Of a DNA stretch of 5,427 nt, positions 1 to 5,427 are shown one piece after another. Numbering within the stretch: the stretch's first letter is position 1; the number at the start of each line of letters is the position of its first letter. Under the pieces are notes generated by a model, which searched no databases, was not told the DNA's origin, and saw only the letters and a list, made by a program, of their open reading frames with translations. This DNA is from JAWLDB01 sp041686915 (GTDB lineage Bacteria; Bacillota; UBA994; UBA5500). The stretch is taken from positions 1 to 5,427 of the forward strand of contig JAWLDB010000180.1 of NCBI GenBank assembly GCA_041686915.1, in the 5' to 3' direction. The position numbers were made by a program, and so were the translations under genes.

Positions 1-1011
1 CGACTCGGTTGGGCAGGTTCCTGGGTTGAAGTCAGTGGATAAAGCTATTGGCAGGCCTGCCTGCAACATGAGGTTGATATTCGGCCGCTCTTTGAGGCGA
101 AGGGTGAAGAAGGTACCCGGGAGCAGCACTGCCACAACCTCAGCTTTTGCCATAGCTTCGATACCAGTTGGAGAAGCGTGTAACAGGTGATCGGCAGAAA
201 CCGCGCCTAGCTCTGCAGCAAGCTCTGCGCCTCCCAAGGGGACGATTTCGTCGGCATGCAACTTGAGACCCAGCCCATATTCCCGTGCTTGCTCGAGAAT
301 GCGACGGGTCTGGGTGACCGAGAATACTCCATCCTCACAAAACACGTCGCAGAAGCGAGCGATGCCTTGCTTAGCTACCGCCGGCAGCATTTCCTCGACG
401 ATCAAGTCGACGTACCTGTCAGCCTGTGCGTTGTACTCAGGCGGAATGGCATGAGCCCCCATGAAGGTTGAGACAATTTCAACTGGGTGTTTCTTACCCA
501 GTAGTGCCGCGGCTTCGAGTTGTTTAAGCTCAGTTGCAGTATCAAGTCCGTAACCACTCTTGGCTTCAACAGTGGTGGTACCATGCAGCAACATCCGGTC
601 CAGCGCTTCTCCTGCCTGTTGCACCAACTGTTCTACCGTAGCGGAGCGAGTAGCTCGCACTGTGCTAAGAATGCCATGTCCTTCTGCCAGAATCTCCAGA
701 TACGGCTTGCCAGCCAGCTTCATGGCCAGTTCTTTTTCGCGCCAACCGGCGAACACCAGATGGGTGTGCGGATCGACAAAACCGGGAAGCACCGTTCGTC
801 CTCTCACGTCGTGAACGATCGTATCGGGCCCGATAAGACTTTCTGCTTCCTCCATCGGACCCAGGCCAATCACCTTGCCGTCCTGAACAGCCAGAAAGGC
901 GTTATGCCAAATAGTGAGCTTGCCAAAATCTTCCCCAGCTTGCGGACTCTGGCTAAAGCCAGTGCTGGTAGCCAGTTCCCCGATATTGGTTAGAATTAGA
1001 TCGGCTGGCAT
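1..1011 (-). CDS. hutI: Imidazolonepropionase HutI, C-terminus cut by window edge
   Basis: This enzyme hydrolyses 4-imidazolone-5-propanoate to N-formimino-L-glutamate, the third step of histidine breakdown, in the cytoplasm. I translated the minus strand by hand: 337 codons are open from ATG at 1011 to base 1 with no stop. The family is usually about 400-420 residues, so roughly 70-85 C-terminal residues are missing. It is an amidohydrolase-fold metalloenzyme. Visible motifs are PGFVDPHTHLVFAG with the metal-binding HxH pair H82/H84, KSGYGLDT (about 151-158), GAHAIP with H187, LHADE with H252 and E255, and STDFNPGTCPTES with the metal ligand D327. These match the ligands and catalytic Glu known for B. 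subtilis HutI with a shift of 2-3 residues. The start fits the typical ADLILTNIGEL opening and has GGAG 9 bases upstream. The ftcD stop lies 2 bases before the start, so translation is probably coupled. Identification is firm; only the end is unseen. Confidence 0.96.
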   Translation of the reverse strand, partial: MPADLILTNIGELATSTGFSQSPQAGEDFGKLTIWHNAFLAVQDGKVIGLGPMEEAESLIGPDTIVHDVRGRTVLPGFVDPHTHLVFAGWREKELAMKLAGKPYLEILAEGHGILSTVRATRSATVEQLVQQAGEALDRMLLHGTTTVEAKSGYGLDTATELKQLEAAALLGKKHPVEIVSTFMGAHAIPPEYNAQADRYVDLIVEEMLPAVAKQGIARFCDVFCEDGVFSVTQTRRILEQAREYGLGLKLHADEIVPLGGAELAAELGAVSADHLLHASPTGIEAMAKAEVVAVLLPGTFFTLRLKERPNINLMLQAGLPIALSTDFNPGTCPTES

Positions 1012-1013
1012 AC

Positions 1014-1910
1014 TCACTCGCTCCGCAGGTGACTTTCCAGAAGCTGTGCAGGCTGGAAGTCTTCCACCTTCAGCGCCTCAACGGCTACATCGACTAAAGC
1101 CTGCGTGGGCAACAATCCAATTATTTCGCTACCAACGATGCCCACTCCTGCTTTGCATGCTTCATTTTGAATATATTGATATACAGCCAACATGCCAGTC
1201 ACTGTATAGTCAACCAGGTTCATACTCACCTGTGCCAAATTGCGCTCAGACAGCATTACCCCGAGCGCCTTGACGGCCTTGAAGCCGCCGCCACTCTCAC
1301 GCACTTGCTTGGCAATGCGCTTGGCGAGCTTTAGGTCATCAGTATCGAGGTTGACGTTGAAGGCTACTAGCGGAGGACGGGCTCCTACTACGGTTGCTCC
1401 GGCGCTTTGATGCATGGCTGCCGGACCAAAGTCGGGCTGCCGTTCAGGGGTGGCGATGACCGTTTTAAGTCCCTCATATTCTCCGCGGCGTACATCAGCC
1501 AGGTTGACGCGTTCTGGACGTTTAGCTGCGCGCTCGTAGAGGTAGACCGGGATGGACAACTCCTGAGCTATGCGCTGGCCAACCTGTTCAGCCAAAGCCG
1601 CGCACTCATCCATGCTTACACCGGATATGGGCACAAATGGTATGACATCAGTGGCGCCAACGCGGGGATGCTCACCCTGATGCGCTTCCATATCGATTAA
1701 TTCGGCGGCCTTTTGGCAGCAGCGAAAGGCTGCTTCAGATACTTGCTCAGGTTCACCGATGAAAGTCAGGACGACGCGGTTGTGATCGTTATCCGGTTTG
1801 ACGTCGAGTACCGCTACTCCGGGCACTGACTTAGCCTGTGCTACAATTTGCTCAATTACTTCCGGACGGCGACCTTCACTAAAGTTGGGTACGCATTCTA
1901 CTACTTTCAT
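1014..1910 (-). CDS. ftcD: Glutamate formimidoyltransferase (single-function FtcD)
   Basis: This enzyme transfers the formimino group of N-formimino-L-glutamate to tetrahydrofolate, giving glutamate and 5-formimino-tetrahydrofolate. It is the last step of the folate-linked histidine route. The product has 298 residues, the size of the stand-alone transferase; mammalian FTCD carries an extra cyclodeaminase domain that is absent here. The N-terminal formiminotransferase subdomain spans about residues 2-178, with the opening VECVPNFSEGR, DNDHNR (40-45) and HQGEHPRVGATDVIPF (77-92). H81 corresponds to the catalytic histidine (His82) of the pig enzyme. The C-terminal subdomain (about 179-295) contains LVAFNVNLDT, VSMNLVDY and GSEIIGLLP. 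It begins 18 bases after hutU ends and uses AGGAGG with a 6-base spacer. It stops with TGA 2 bases before hutI. Its position between hutU and hutI, with no hutG in view, indicates that this genome uses the folate branch. A cyclodeaminase partner is not in the window. Confidence 0.96.
   Translation of the reverse strand: MKVVECVPNFSEGRRPEVIEQIVAQAKSVPGVAVLDVKPDNDHNRVVLTFIGEPEQVSEAAFRCCQKAAELIDMEAHQGEHPRVGATDVIPFVPISGVSMDECAALAEQVGQRIAQELSIPVYLYERAAKRPERVNLADVRRGEYEGLKTVIATPERQPDFGPAAMHQSAGATVVGARPPLVAFNVNLDTDDLKLAKRIAKQVRESGGGFKAVKALGVMLSERNLAQVSMNLVDYTVTGMLAVYQYIQNEACKAGVGIVGSEIIGLLPTQALVDVAVEALKVEDFQPAQLLESHLRSE
1021..1024 (-). promoter_or_regulatory. hutI ribosome binding site inside the end of ftcD
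   Basis: On the minus strand this reads GGAG, 9 bases before the hutI ATG. It lies within the last codons of ftcD (Arg-Ser). With the ftcD TGA only 2 bases from the hutI start, a ribosome finishing ftcD could reinitiate directly. It supports the chosen hutI start. Confidence 0.75.
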
Positions 1911-1916
1911 GCTAGC

Positions 1917-1922
1917 CCTCCT
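1917..1922 (-). promoter_or_regulatory. ftcD ribosome binding site
   Basis: On the minus strand this reads AGGAGG, with a 6-base spacer (GCTAGC) to the ftcD ATG. It fixes the start at 1910. The ten bases AGGAGGGCTA are identical to those before hutH. The site lies in the 18-base gap after the hutU stop. Confidence 0.85.
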
Positions 1923-1928
1923 GTCAGC

Positions 1929-3581
1929 CTATTTAATCATGGGCAGTTTGATGCCCTTTGTCTTTGCGGTGTGGACAGCCAGATCATAGCCTGCATCAGC
2001 ATGACGCATTACACCGGTGCCTGGGTCGCTGGTCAACACATGCTGCAGGCGCCATTCTGCATCGTCGCTGCCATCGGCCACAACCACCATGCCGGCATGG
2101 ATGGAATAGCCAATACCTACGCCACCACCATGGTGTACTGACACCCAACTGGCACCAGAAATAGAGTTAAGCATAGCATTGAGAATGGGCCAGTCCGCAA
2201 TGGCATCGCTGCCGTCCTTCATACCTTCTGTCTCACGGTTAGGAGAAGCAACCGATCCAGTATCCAGATGATCACGACCAATGACAATCGGAGCCTTCAG
2301 CTCGCCGTTTCTGACCATCTCATTGATAGCAAGGCCAAATTTGGCGCGATCACCATAGCCGAGCCAGCAAATACGCGCCGGCAGCCCCTGGAAGGCAACA
2401 CGCTCTTGCGCCATTTTTATCCAACGATGCAGCCTCTCATCATCCGGGAAGAGTTCCAGCACCTTGCGGTCAGTCTTATAGATATCTTCCGGGTCGCCAG
2501 ACAGTGCAACCCAACGGAAGGGGCCCTTGCCTTCACAGAACAGCGGACGGATGTAAGCAGGTACAAAGCCAGGGAAGTCAAAAGCATTCTCCACACCTGC
2601 GAACGTCTTGGCTTGCTGGCGGATGTTGTTGCCGTAGTCGAACACGATGGCGCCAGCCTTCTGCATATCCAGCATGGCCTGCACATGGCAGCCCATGCTC
2701 TCATATGAGCGCTTTAGGTATTCGTCGGGGTTGCTCTTCCTGAGTTCATTAGCCTCTGCAAAGGTCATACCGGCCGGATAGTAGCCATCCAGTGGATCAT
2801 GAGCTGAGGTCTGATCGGTTACTACATCTGGGATGCGACCACGCTTGACCATCTCTGGCAGAATGTCAGCAGCGTTGCCCAAGAGACCGATGGAGAGAGC
2901 ACGGCCTTCCGACAGTGCCTGGTCAGCCAGTTCCAAGGCTTTGTCCAGACTGTCAACCCAGGTGTCCAGGTAGCGGCTGTCGATGCGCCGCTTTATGCGG
3001 GTTTGGTCGATTTCAATGATAATGCCGACGCCCTCGTTCATGGTGATAGCTAAGGGCTGAGCACCGCCCATGCCCCCTAGGCCTGCGGTCACAGTCAATT
3101 TGCCTTTGAGTGACCCGCCGAACTGCTGGTTGGCGGCTTCTGCGAAGGTCTCATAGGTGCCTTGCAGTATACCTTGTGTAGCTATGTAGATCCAACTTCC
3201 GGCAGTCATTTGGCCGTACATAGTCAAACCCTTGTCTTCCAGATCCCAGAAAGTATCCCAGTTGGCCCAGGCTGGCACCAGCATCGAGTTGCTGATCAAC
3301 ACTCGCGGCGCACGCTGATGGGTGCGGAAGATGCCAACCGGCTTGCCGGACTGTACCAACAGCGTTTCATCGTCTTCCAAGCTCTTTAGCGAGGCAACAA
3401 TCGCATCAAAGGCTTCCCAGCTACGTGCGGCCTTGCCAGTACCCCCATACACAATCAACTGGTCCGGCTTTTCAGCCACCTCGGGGTCAAGGTTGTTCAT
3501 CAGCATACGCAGTACGGCTTCTTGCTGCCAACCTTTGCAGCTCAGCTCTGTGCCGCGTGGGGCACGGATTACTCTACTCAT
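1929..3581 (-). CDS. hutU: Urocanate hydratase (urocanase)
   Basis: Urocanase adds water to urocanate to give 4-imidazolone-5-propanoate, using a tightly bound NAD+ as an electrophile; it acts as a cytoplasmic dimer. The product is full length at 550 residues (short bacterial form, usually about 550-560). Visible signatures are QLIVYGGTGKAARSWEAF (41-58), the QMTAGSWIYIATQGILQGTYETF block (124-146), the glycine-rich NAD-binding loop TAGLGGMGGAQPLA (165-178), DQTSAHDPLDGYYP (256-269) and LPARICWLGYGDR (400-412). C405 is the conserved cysteine equivalent to Cys410 of the Pseudomonas putida enzyme. The C-terminal SVHHGGGVGIGYSIHAGMV block (481-499) is also intact. The start MSRVIRAPRGTEL is typical and has AGGAGG 8 bases upstream. 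The stop is TAG. It follows hutH after 57 bases, the longest gap in the window, but no convincing promoter or terminator sits there. Confidence 0.98.
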   Translation of the reverse strand: MSRVIRAPRGTELSCKGWQQEAVLRMLMNNLDPEVAEKPDQLIVYGGTGKAARSWEAFDAIVASLKSLEDDETLLVQSGKPVGIFRTHQRAPRVLISNSMLVPAWANWDTFWDLEDKGLTMYGQMTAGSWIYIATQGILQGTYETFAEAANQQFGGSLKGKLTVTAGLGGMGGAQPLAITMNEGVGIIIEIDQTRIKRRIDSRYLDTWVDSLDKALELADQALSEGRALSIGLLGNAADILPEMVKRGRIPDVVTDQTSAHDPLDGYYPAGMTFAEANELRKSNPDEYLKRSYESMGCHVQAMLDMQKAGAIVFDYGNNIRQQAKTFAGVENAFDFPGFVPAYIRPLFCEGKGPFRWVALSGDPEDIYKTDRKVLELFPDDERLHRWIKMAQERVAFQGLPARICWLGYGDRAKFGLAINEMVRNGELKAPIVIGRDHLDTGSVASPNRETEGMKDGSDAIADWPILNAMLNSISGASWVSVHHGGGVGIGYSIHAGMVVVADGSDDAEWRLQHVLTSDPGTGVMRHADAGYDLAVHTAKTKGIKLPMIK

Positions 3582-3638
3582 TTATTTCTCCTCCTCTATT
3601 TTAAGCGTGTTTGAACACTGGATTAAGGCAGTAACTGG
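3582..3638 (-). other. hutH-hutU intergenic gap
   Basis: This 57-base gap is the longest between two genes in the window. Apart from the hutU ribosome site it holds one small dyad, GTGTT-CA-AACAC on the minus strand (3607-3618), too weak and without a following T-run to be a terminator. An A/T-rich TTAAAATA lies near the hutU end, but I find no well-spaced -35 partner. I read the gap as an ordinary spacer within one transcript. Confidence 0.6.
3590..3595 (-). promoter_or_regulatory. hutU ribosome binding site
   Basis: On the minus strand this reads AGGAGG in the purine-rich run GAGGAGGAG, 8 bases before the hutU ATG. It supports the start at 3581. Confidence 0.85.
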
Positions 3639-5168
3639 TCATACCGGCAGGATTTCGCCGGCCACCTGGGCGACCGCTTGCAACAGGTCTCCGCTACGAA
3701 CGAGTTCAGCCGCTTGGTTGATATCGGTGTGAAGGATGCGGTCGTTCGTCATCATCGGAACTACCTGACGCAGCAGGTGGTAAGCTGCCAAGGTAGCGGG
3801 AGATAGCTGCTCTGGTGACTGTAGATCGATAGCCTGACATGCAGCCAGGTACTCGATACCAAGCACGTTGCTCAGATTGGCAATAACCTTCCGCAGCTTT
3901 CGGGCGCCGATGGTACCCATACTAACGTGGTCCTCCTGATTAGCCGATGAAGGAATGGAATCAACACTGGCTGGATGGGATAACACCTTATTCTCTGAAA
4001 CCAGTGAGGCCGCTGTATACTGGGCAATCATGAAACCAGAGTTAAGCCCGCCCTGTACGCTCAGGAAAGCGGGTAGGCCGGATAACTGCGGGTTGACCAG
4101 ACGTTCGATGCGTCGCTCGGCTATGTTGGCCAGCTCGGACATGGCAATGCAGAGATAATCTGCAGGTAGAGCCAACGGTTCACCATGGAAATTGCCAGCT
4201 GAAATGGTCTCGCCATCGGCAGCGAAGATTAAGGGATTATCGGTTGTGCTGTTTACTTCTGTTTGCGCTACCTCCTGGACGTGCTTCCAGGCATTAAATA
4301 CTGCCCCATGCACTTGGGGAATACAGCGCAAGGCATAGGCGTCTTGCACCCTGAGTTCGCCGGGTTGACTGGTGAGCTTACTTCCGGCCAGCAACTGGCG
4401 CATAGCCCGGCCTGCAAACAGCTGTCCAGGATGCGGGCGCACCTGGCTTACCCGTTCGTCATAAGCAGCAGGAATCCCTCTAAGGGCTTGGGCCGTCAGA
4501 CTGGCTGTAATCAGTGCGGTCTGCTGCAACACATGGGCGTCCGCTACTGCCAGCGTGAGCAAGGCCAGCATGATTTGGGTGCCGTTGATCAGCGCCAAGC
4601 CTTCTTTAGCCGATAGCTCTATAGGCTGCAAACCCGCTGCGCGGAGCGCCTGCTCGCCAGCCATACACTGGCCTGCGTAATGTGCATCACCATGCCCAAG
4701 CATGACTAACGCTATATGGGAAAGCGGGGCCAGATCGCCGCTTGCACCCAGGGAACCTTGGGACGGCACTACCGGGGTCACCCCGGCGTTGAGCATGCCC
4801 AGCAAGAGTTCAATCGTCCCCCGCCTTACCCCCGAGAAGCCTCTGGCTAGGGAGTTGGCCCGAAGTAACATGGCGGCCCGCACTACCTCGGCAGGTAAAG
4901 GATCGCCGACACCACAGGCGTGGGAAAAGATCAGATTGCGCTGTAGCTCATGGGATGCCATCGAACCAATAAAGGTGTCGGCAAATTTGCCGAATCCGGT
5001 AGTTATGCCATAGACTACGGCTTCCCGGTCCACCATTTCATCGACTAACTGCCGCGACGCTGCGATGCGGGCATGGGCTGCTTCTGCCAGCGCCACCGGG
5101 TGGTGGCCACGGGCAACTGCGAGAACTTGCCCAATCGTCAATTGCTCTCCATCTATGTGTATAGTCAT
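3639..5168 (-). CDS. hutH: Histidine ammonia-lyase (histidase)
   Basis: HutH removes ammonia from L-histidine to form trans-urocanate, the committing step of the pathway. The product is full length at 509 residues, usual for the family. The catalytic MIO group forms from A142-S143-G144 in GSLGASGDLAPLSH. This triad has the same numbering as in P. putida HAL. Other active-site residues known from that enzyme are present: Y53 in VVYGITTGFG, H83, N195 in LINGTQ, Q275, Y278 and R281 in VQDAYALRCIPQVHG, F327 in GNFHGEP, and E412 in NQEDHVSMG. The presence of H83 and E412 argues for histidine rather than phenylalanine or tyrosine as substrate; the hut neighbours settle it. The start has AGGAGG with a 6-base spacer. 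That ribosome site also lies in a small inverted repeat (see 5169-5183). The gene begins 46 bases after the HutP-like stop and ends with TGA. Confidence 0.98.
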   Translation of the reverse strand: MTIHIDGEQLTIGQVLAVARGHHPVALAEAAHARIAASRQLVDEMVDREAVVYGITTGFGKFADTFIGSMASHELQRNLIFSHACGVGDPLPAEVVRAAMLLRANSLARGFSGVRRGTIELLLGMLNAGVTPVVPSQGSLGASGDLAPLSHIALVMLGHGDAHYAGQCMAGEQALRAAGLQPIELSAKEGLALINGTQIMLALLTLAVADAHVLQQTALITASLTAQALRGIPAAYDERVSQVRPHPGQLFAGRAMRQLLAGSKLTSQPGELRVQDAYALRCIPQVHGAVFNAWKHVQEVAQTEVNSTTDNPLIFAADGETISAGNFHGEPLALPADYLCIAMSELANIAERRIERLVNPQLSGLPAFLSVQGGLNSGFMIAQYTAASLVSENKVLSHPASVDSIPSSANQEDHVSMGTIGARKLRKVIANLSNVLGIEYLAACQAIDLQSPEQLSPATLAAYHLLRQVVPMMTNDRILHTDINQAAELVRSGDLLQAVAQVAGEILPV

Positions 5169-5214
5169 AATAGCCCTCCTATTTCTCTACAAGGTTGCTG
5201 TGAAACTGTGCAGT
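5169..5214 (-). promoter_or_regulatory. hutP-hutH leader, candidate HutP RNA target
   Basis: These 46 bases separate the HutP-like stop from hutH, the position where B. subtilis carries the HutP-controlled terminator and UAG-rich binding sites. Going downstream from the UAG stop (5215-5217) the transcript has CAG, CAG, UAG and UAG triplets, with gaps of 6, 5, 8 and 5 bases. CACAG is directly repeated (5198-5210). HutP needs NAG triplets, but the B. subtilis spacing is 4 bases, so this is not a canonical site. No T-run terminator is present in the gap. Control here is an inference from position. Confidence 0.35.
5175..5180 (-). promoter_or_regulatory. hutH ribosome binding site within a small hairpin
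   Basis: On the minus strand this reads AGGAGG, 6 bases before the hutH ATG. The surrounding 15 bases (5169-5183) form a perfect inverted repeat, AATAG-GAGGG-CTATT. Its loop and the end of one arm contain the ribosome site, and its other arm abuts the start codon. The stem is only 5 bp and A/U-rich, so any masking would be weak. Confidence 0.8.
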
Positions 5215-5427
5215 CTAGAGCTTTTCCTTGCCGCGAGGTACTCGCAGCTTGCGCAGTATTGCCACCGGAGTCTGCTGCTGCCCGTGACCTAGTGGGTTAT
5301 CAAGCATCAGCATGCTGATCATGTGCGGACTGAGACCATGGCTCAATCCTACGACTGTCACCACCCCGGTACCATTAACAGAAACTATGGCAGCGCGGTA
5401 CCCTGTACGCTTCCAAATGGAGTTGGC
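5215..5427 (-). CDS. hutP: HutP-like hut operon regulator, C-terminal fragment
   Basis: This frame is open from the window edge (5427) to TAG at 5215-5217: 70 residues with no start in view that need be real. It reads as protein, not spacer: compact hydrophobic strands, then a basic end (RKLRVPRGKEKL). In B. subtilis, HutP is the first hut gene; with L-histidine and Mg2+ it binds UAG-rich hut mRNA and prevents early termination before hutH. Compared from memory with that protein, VSVNGTGVVTVVGLSH here lines up without gaps with VSLYGTIGAPIKGLEH there, 8 of 16 identical. This includes the GLxH histidine, which is a metal ligand (His138) in B. subtilis HutP. Its place directly before hutH on the same strand supports the call. 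One oddity: about 40 residues follow that histidine here against 10 in B. subtilis, including SPHM and a GHGQQQTP motif. The assignment rests on a short match and on context. The N-terminal half is outside the window. Confidence 0.74.
   Translation of the reverse strand, partial: ANSIWKRTGYRAAIVSVNGTGVVTVVGLSHGLSPHMISMLMLDNPLGHGQQQTPVAILRKLRVPRGKEKL
5230..5248 (-). repeat. GC-rich 8-bp hairpin at the 3' end of the HutP-like gene
   Basis: The minus-strand transcript reads GCUGCGAG-UAC-CUCGCGGC. It forms an 8-bp stem with one G-U pair and a 3-base loop. It sits about 12 bases before the HutP-like TAG stop and is followed by AAGGAAAAGC, not a U-run, so it is not a standard intrinsic terminator. 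A weaker stem CGCA-AGC-UGCG just upstream shares bases with it and would compete. The pairing is visible directly; a regulatory role is inference. Confidence 0.5.
5306..5319. repeat. 14-bp perfect palindrome within the HutP-like coding region
   Basis: ATCAGCATGCTGAT is its own reverse complement. It encodes part of the Met-rich stretch MISMLM of the HutP-like protein. Repeated Met and Leu codons could create it by chance, and no function is claimed. Confidence 0.6.

Noticed and set aside
520..993. Plus-strand open frame of 157 codons
   Set aside because: It lies wholly antisense to hutI, whose frame carries all family motifs. It has no ribosome site that I can see and no recognisable domain, so it is a shadow frame.
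2268..2708. Plus-strand open frame of 146 codons
   Set aside because: It is antisense to the conserved core of hutU. Its sequence has no recognisable family and is explained by the hutU codons.
3607..3618. Dyad GTGTT-CA-AACAC as a terminator or operator between hutH and hutU
   Set aside because: The arms are only 5 bases and there is no T-run after it on either strand. A terminator here would also cut the pathway operon. It is probably chance.
3596..3638. Possible internal promoter before hutU
   Set aside because: A TTAAAATA box can be seen, but the nearest -35-like TTACTG is about 25 bases away, too far for a sigma-A type promoter.
4263..4616. Plus-strand open frame of 117 codons
   Set aside because: It is antisense to hutH across its active-site region, with no independent sign of coding.
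5065..5318. Two overlapping plus-strand frames spanning the hutH start and leader
   Set aside because: They cross the hutH start and the HutP-like gene on the opposite strand, and neither resembles a known protein. The minus-strand reading explains the sequence better.

Overview
The window is a compact histidine-utilisation (hut) operon, read entirely from the minus strand (right to left). In transcription order it holds the 3' end of a HutP-like regulator (5215-5427, cut by the right edge), hutH histidine ammonia-lyase (3639-5168), hutU urocanate hydratase (1929-3581), ftcD glutamate formimidoyltransferase (1014-1910) and hutI imidazolonepropionase (1-1011, C-terminus cut by the left edge). 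Gaps are 46, 57, 18 and 2 bases. Every complete gene has an ATG start with a clear Shine-Dalgarno sequence, AGGAGG in three cases. There is no stretch above 300 bases without a gene, no RNA gene, no mobile element and no CRISPR.

The genes form one pathway. HutH deaminates L-histidine to urocanate, HutU hydrates urocanate to imidazolonepropionate, HutI opens the ring to N-formimino-L-glutamate, and FtcD moves the formimino group to tetrahydrofolate, releasing glutamate. This is the folate-linked branch, not the HutG (formimidoylglutamase) branch of Bacillus subtilis. It predicts a formiminotetrahydrofolate cyclodeaminase (FchA type) outside this window. Catalytic residues known for each family are present in all four enzymes, so the pathway looks functional.

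The likely host is a Bacillota member, perhaps an anaerobic Clostridia or Negativicutes lineage of moderate GC. This is inferred from the strong AGGAGG sites, a HutP-like protein as the gene before hutH, and the FtcD branch. No species can be named from the window.

I see no undescribed system here. The enzyme part is ordinary. The part worth a second look is the right edge: a HutP-like C-terminus with a tail much longer than that of B. subtilis HutP, an 8-bp hairpin in its last codons, and a short leader with NAG triplets and a small hairpin overlapping the hutH ribosome binding site. No operon promoter or end-of-operon terminator is visible; both probably lie outside the window.
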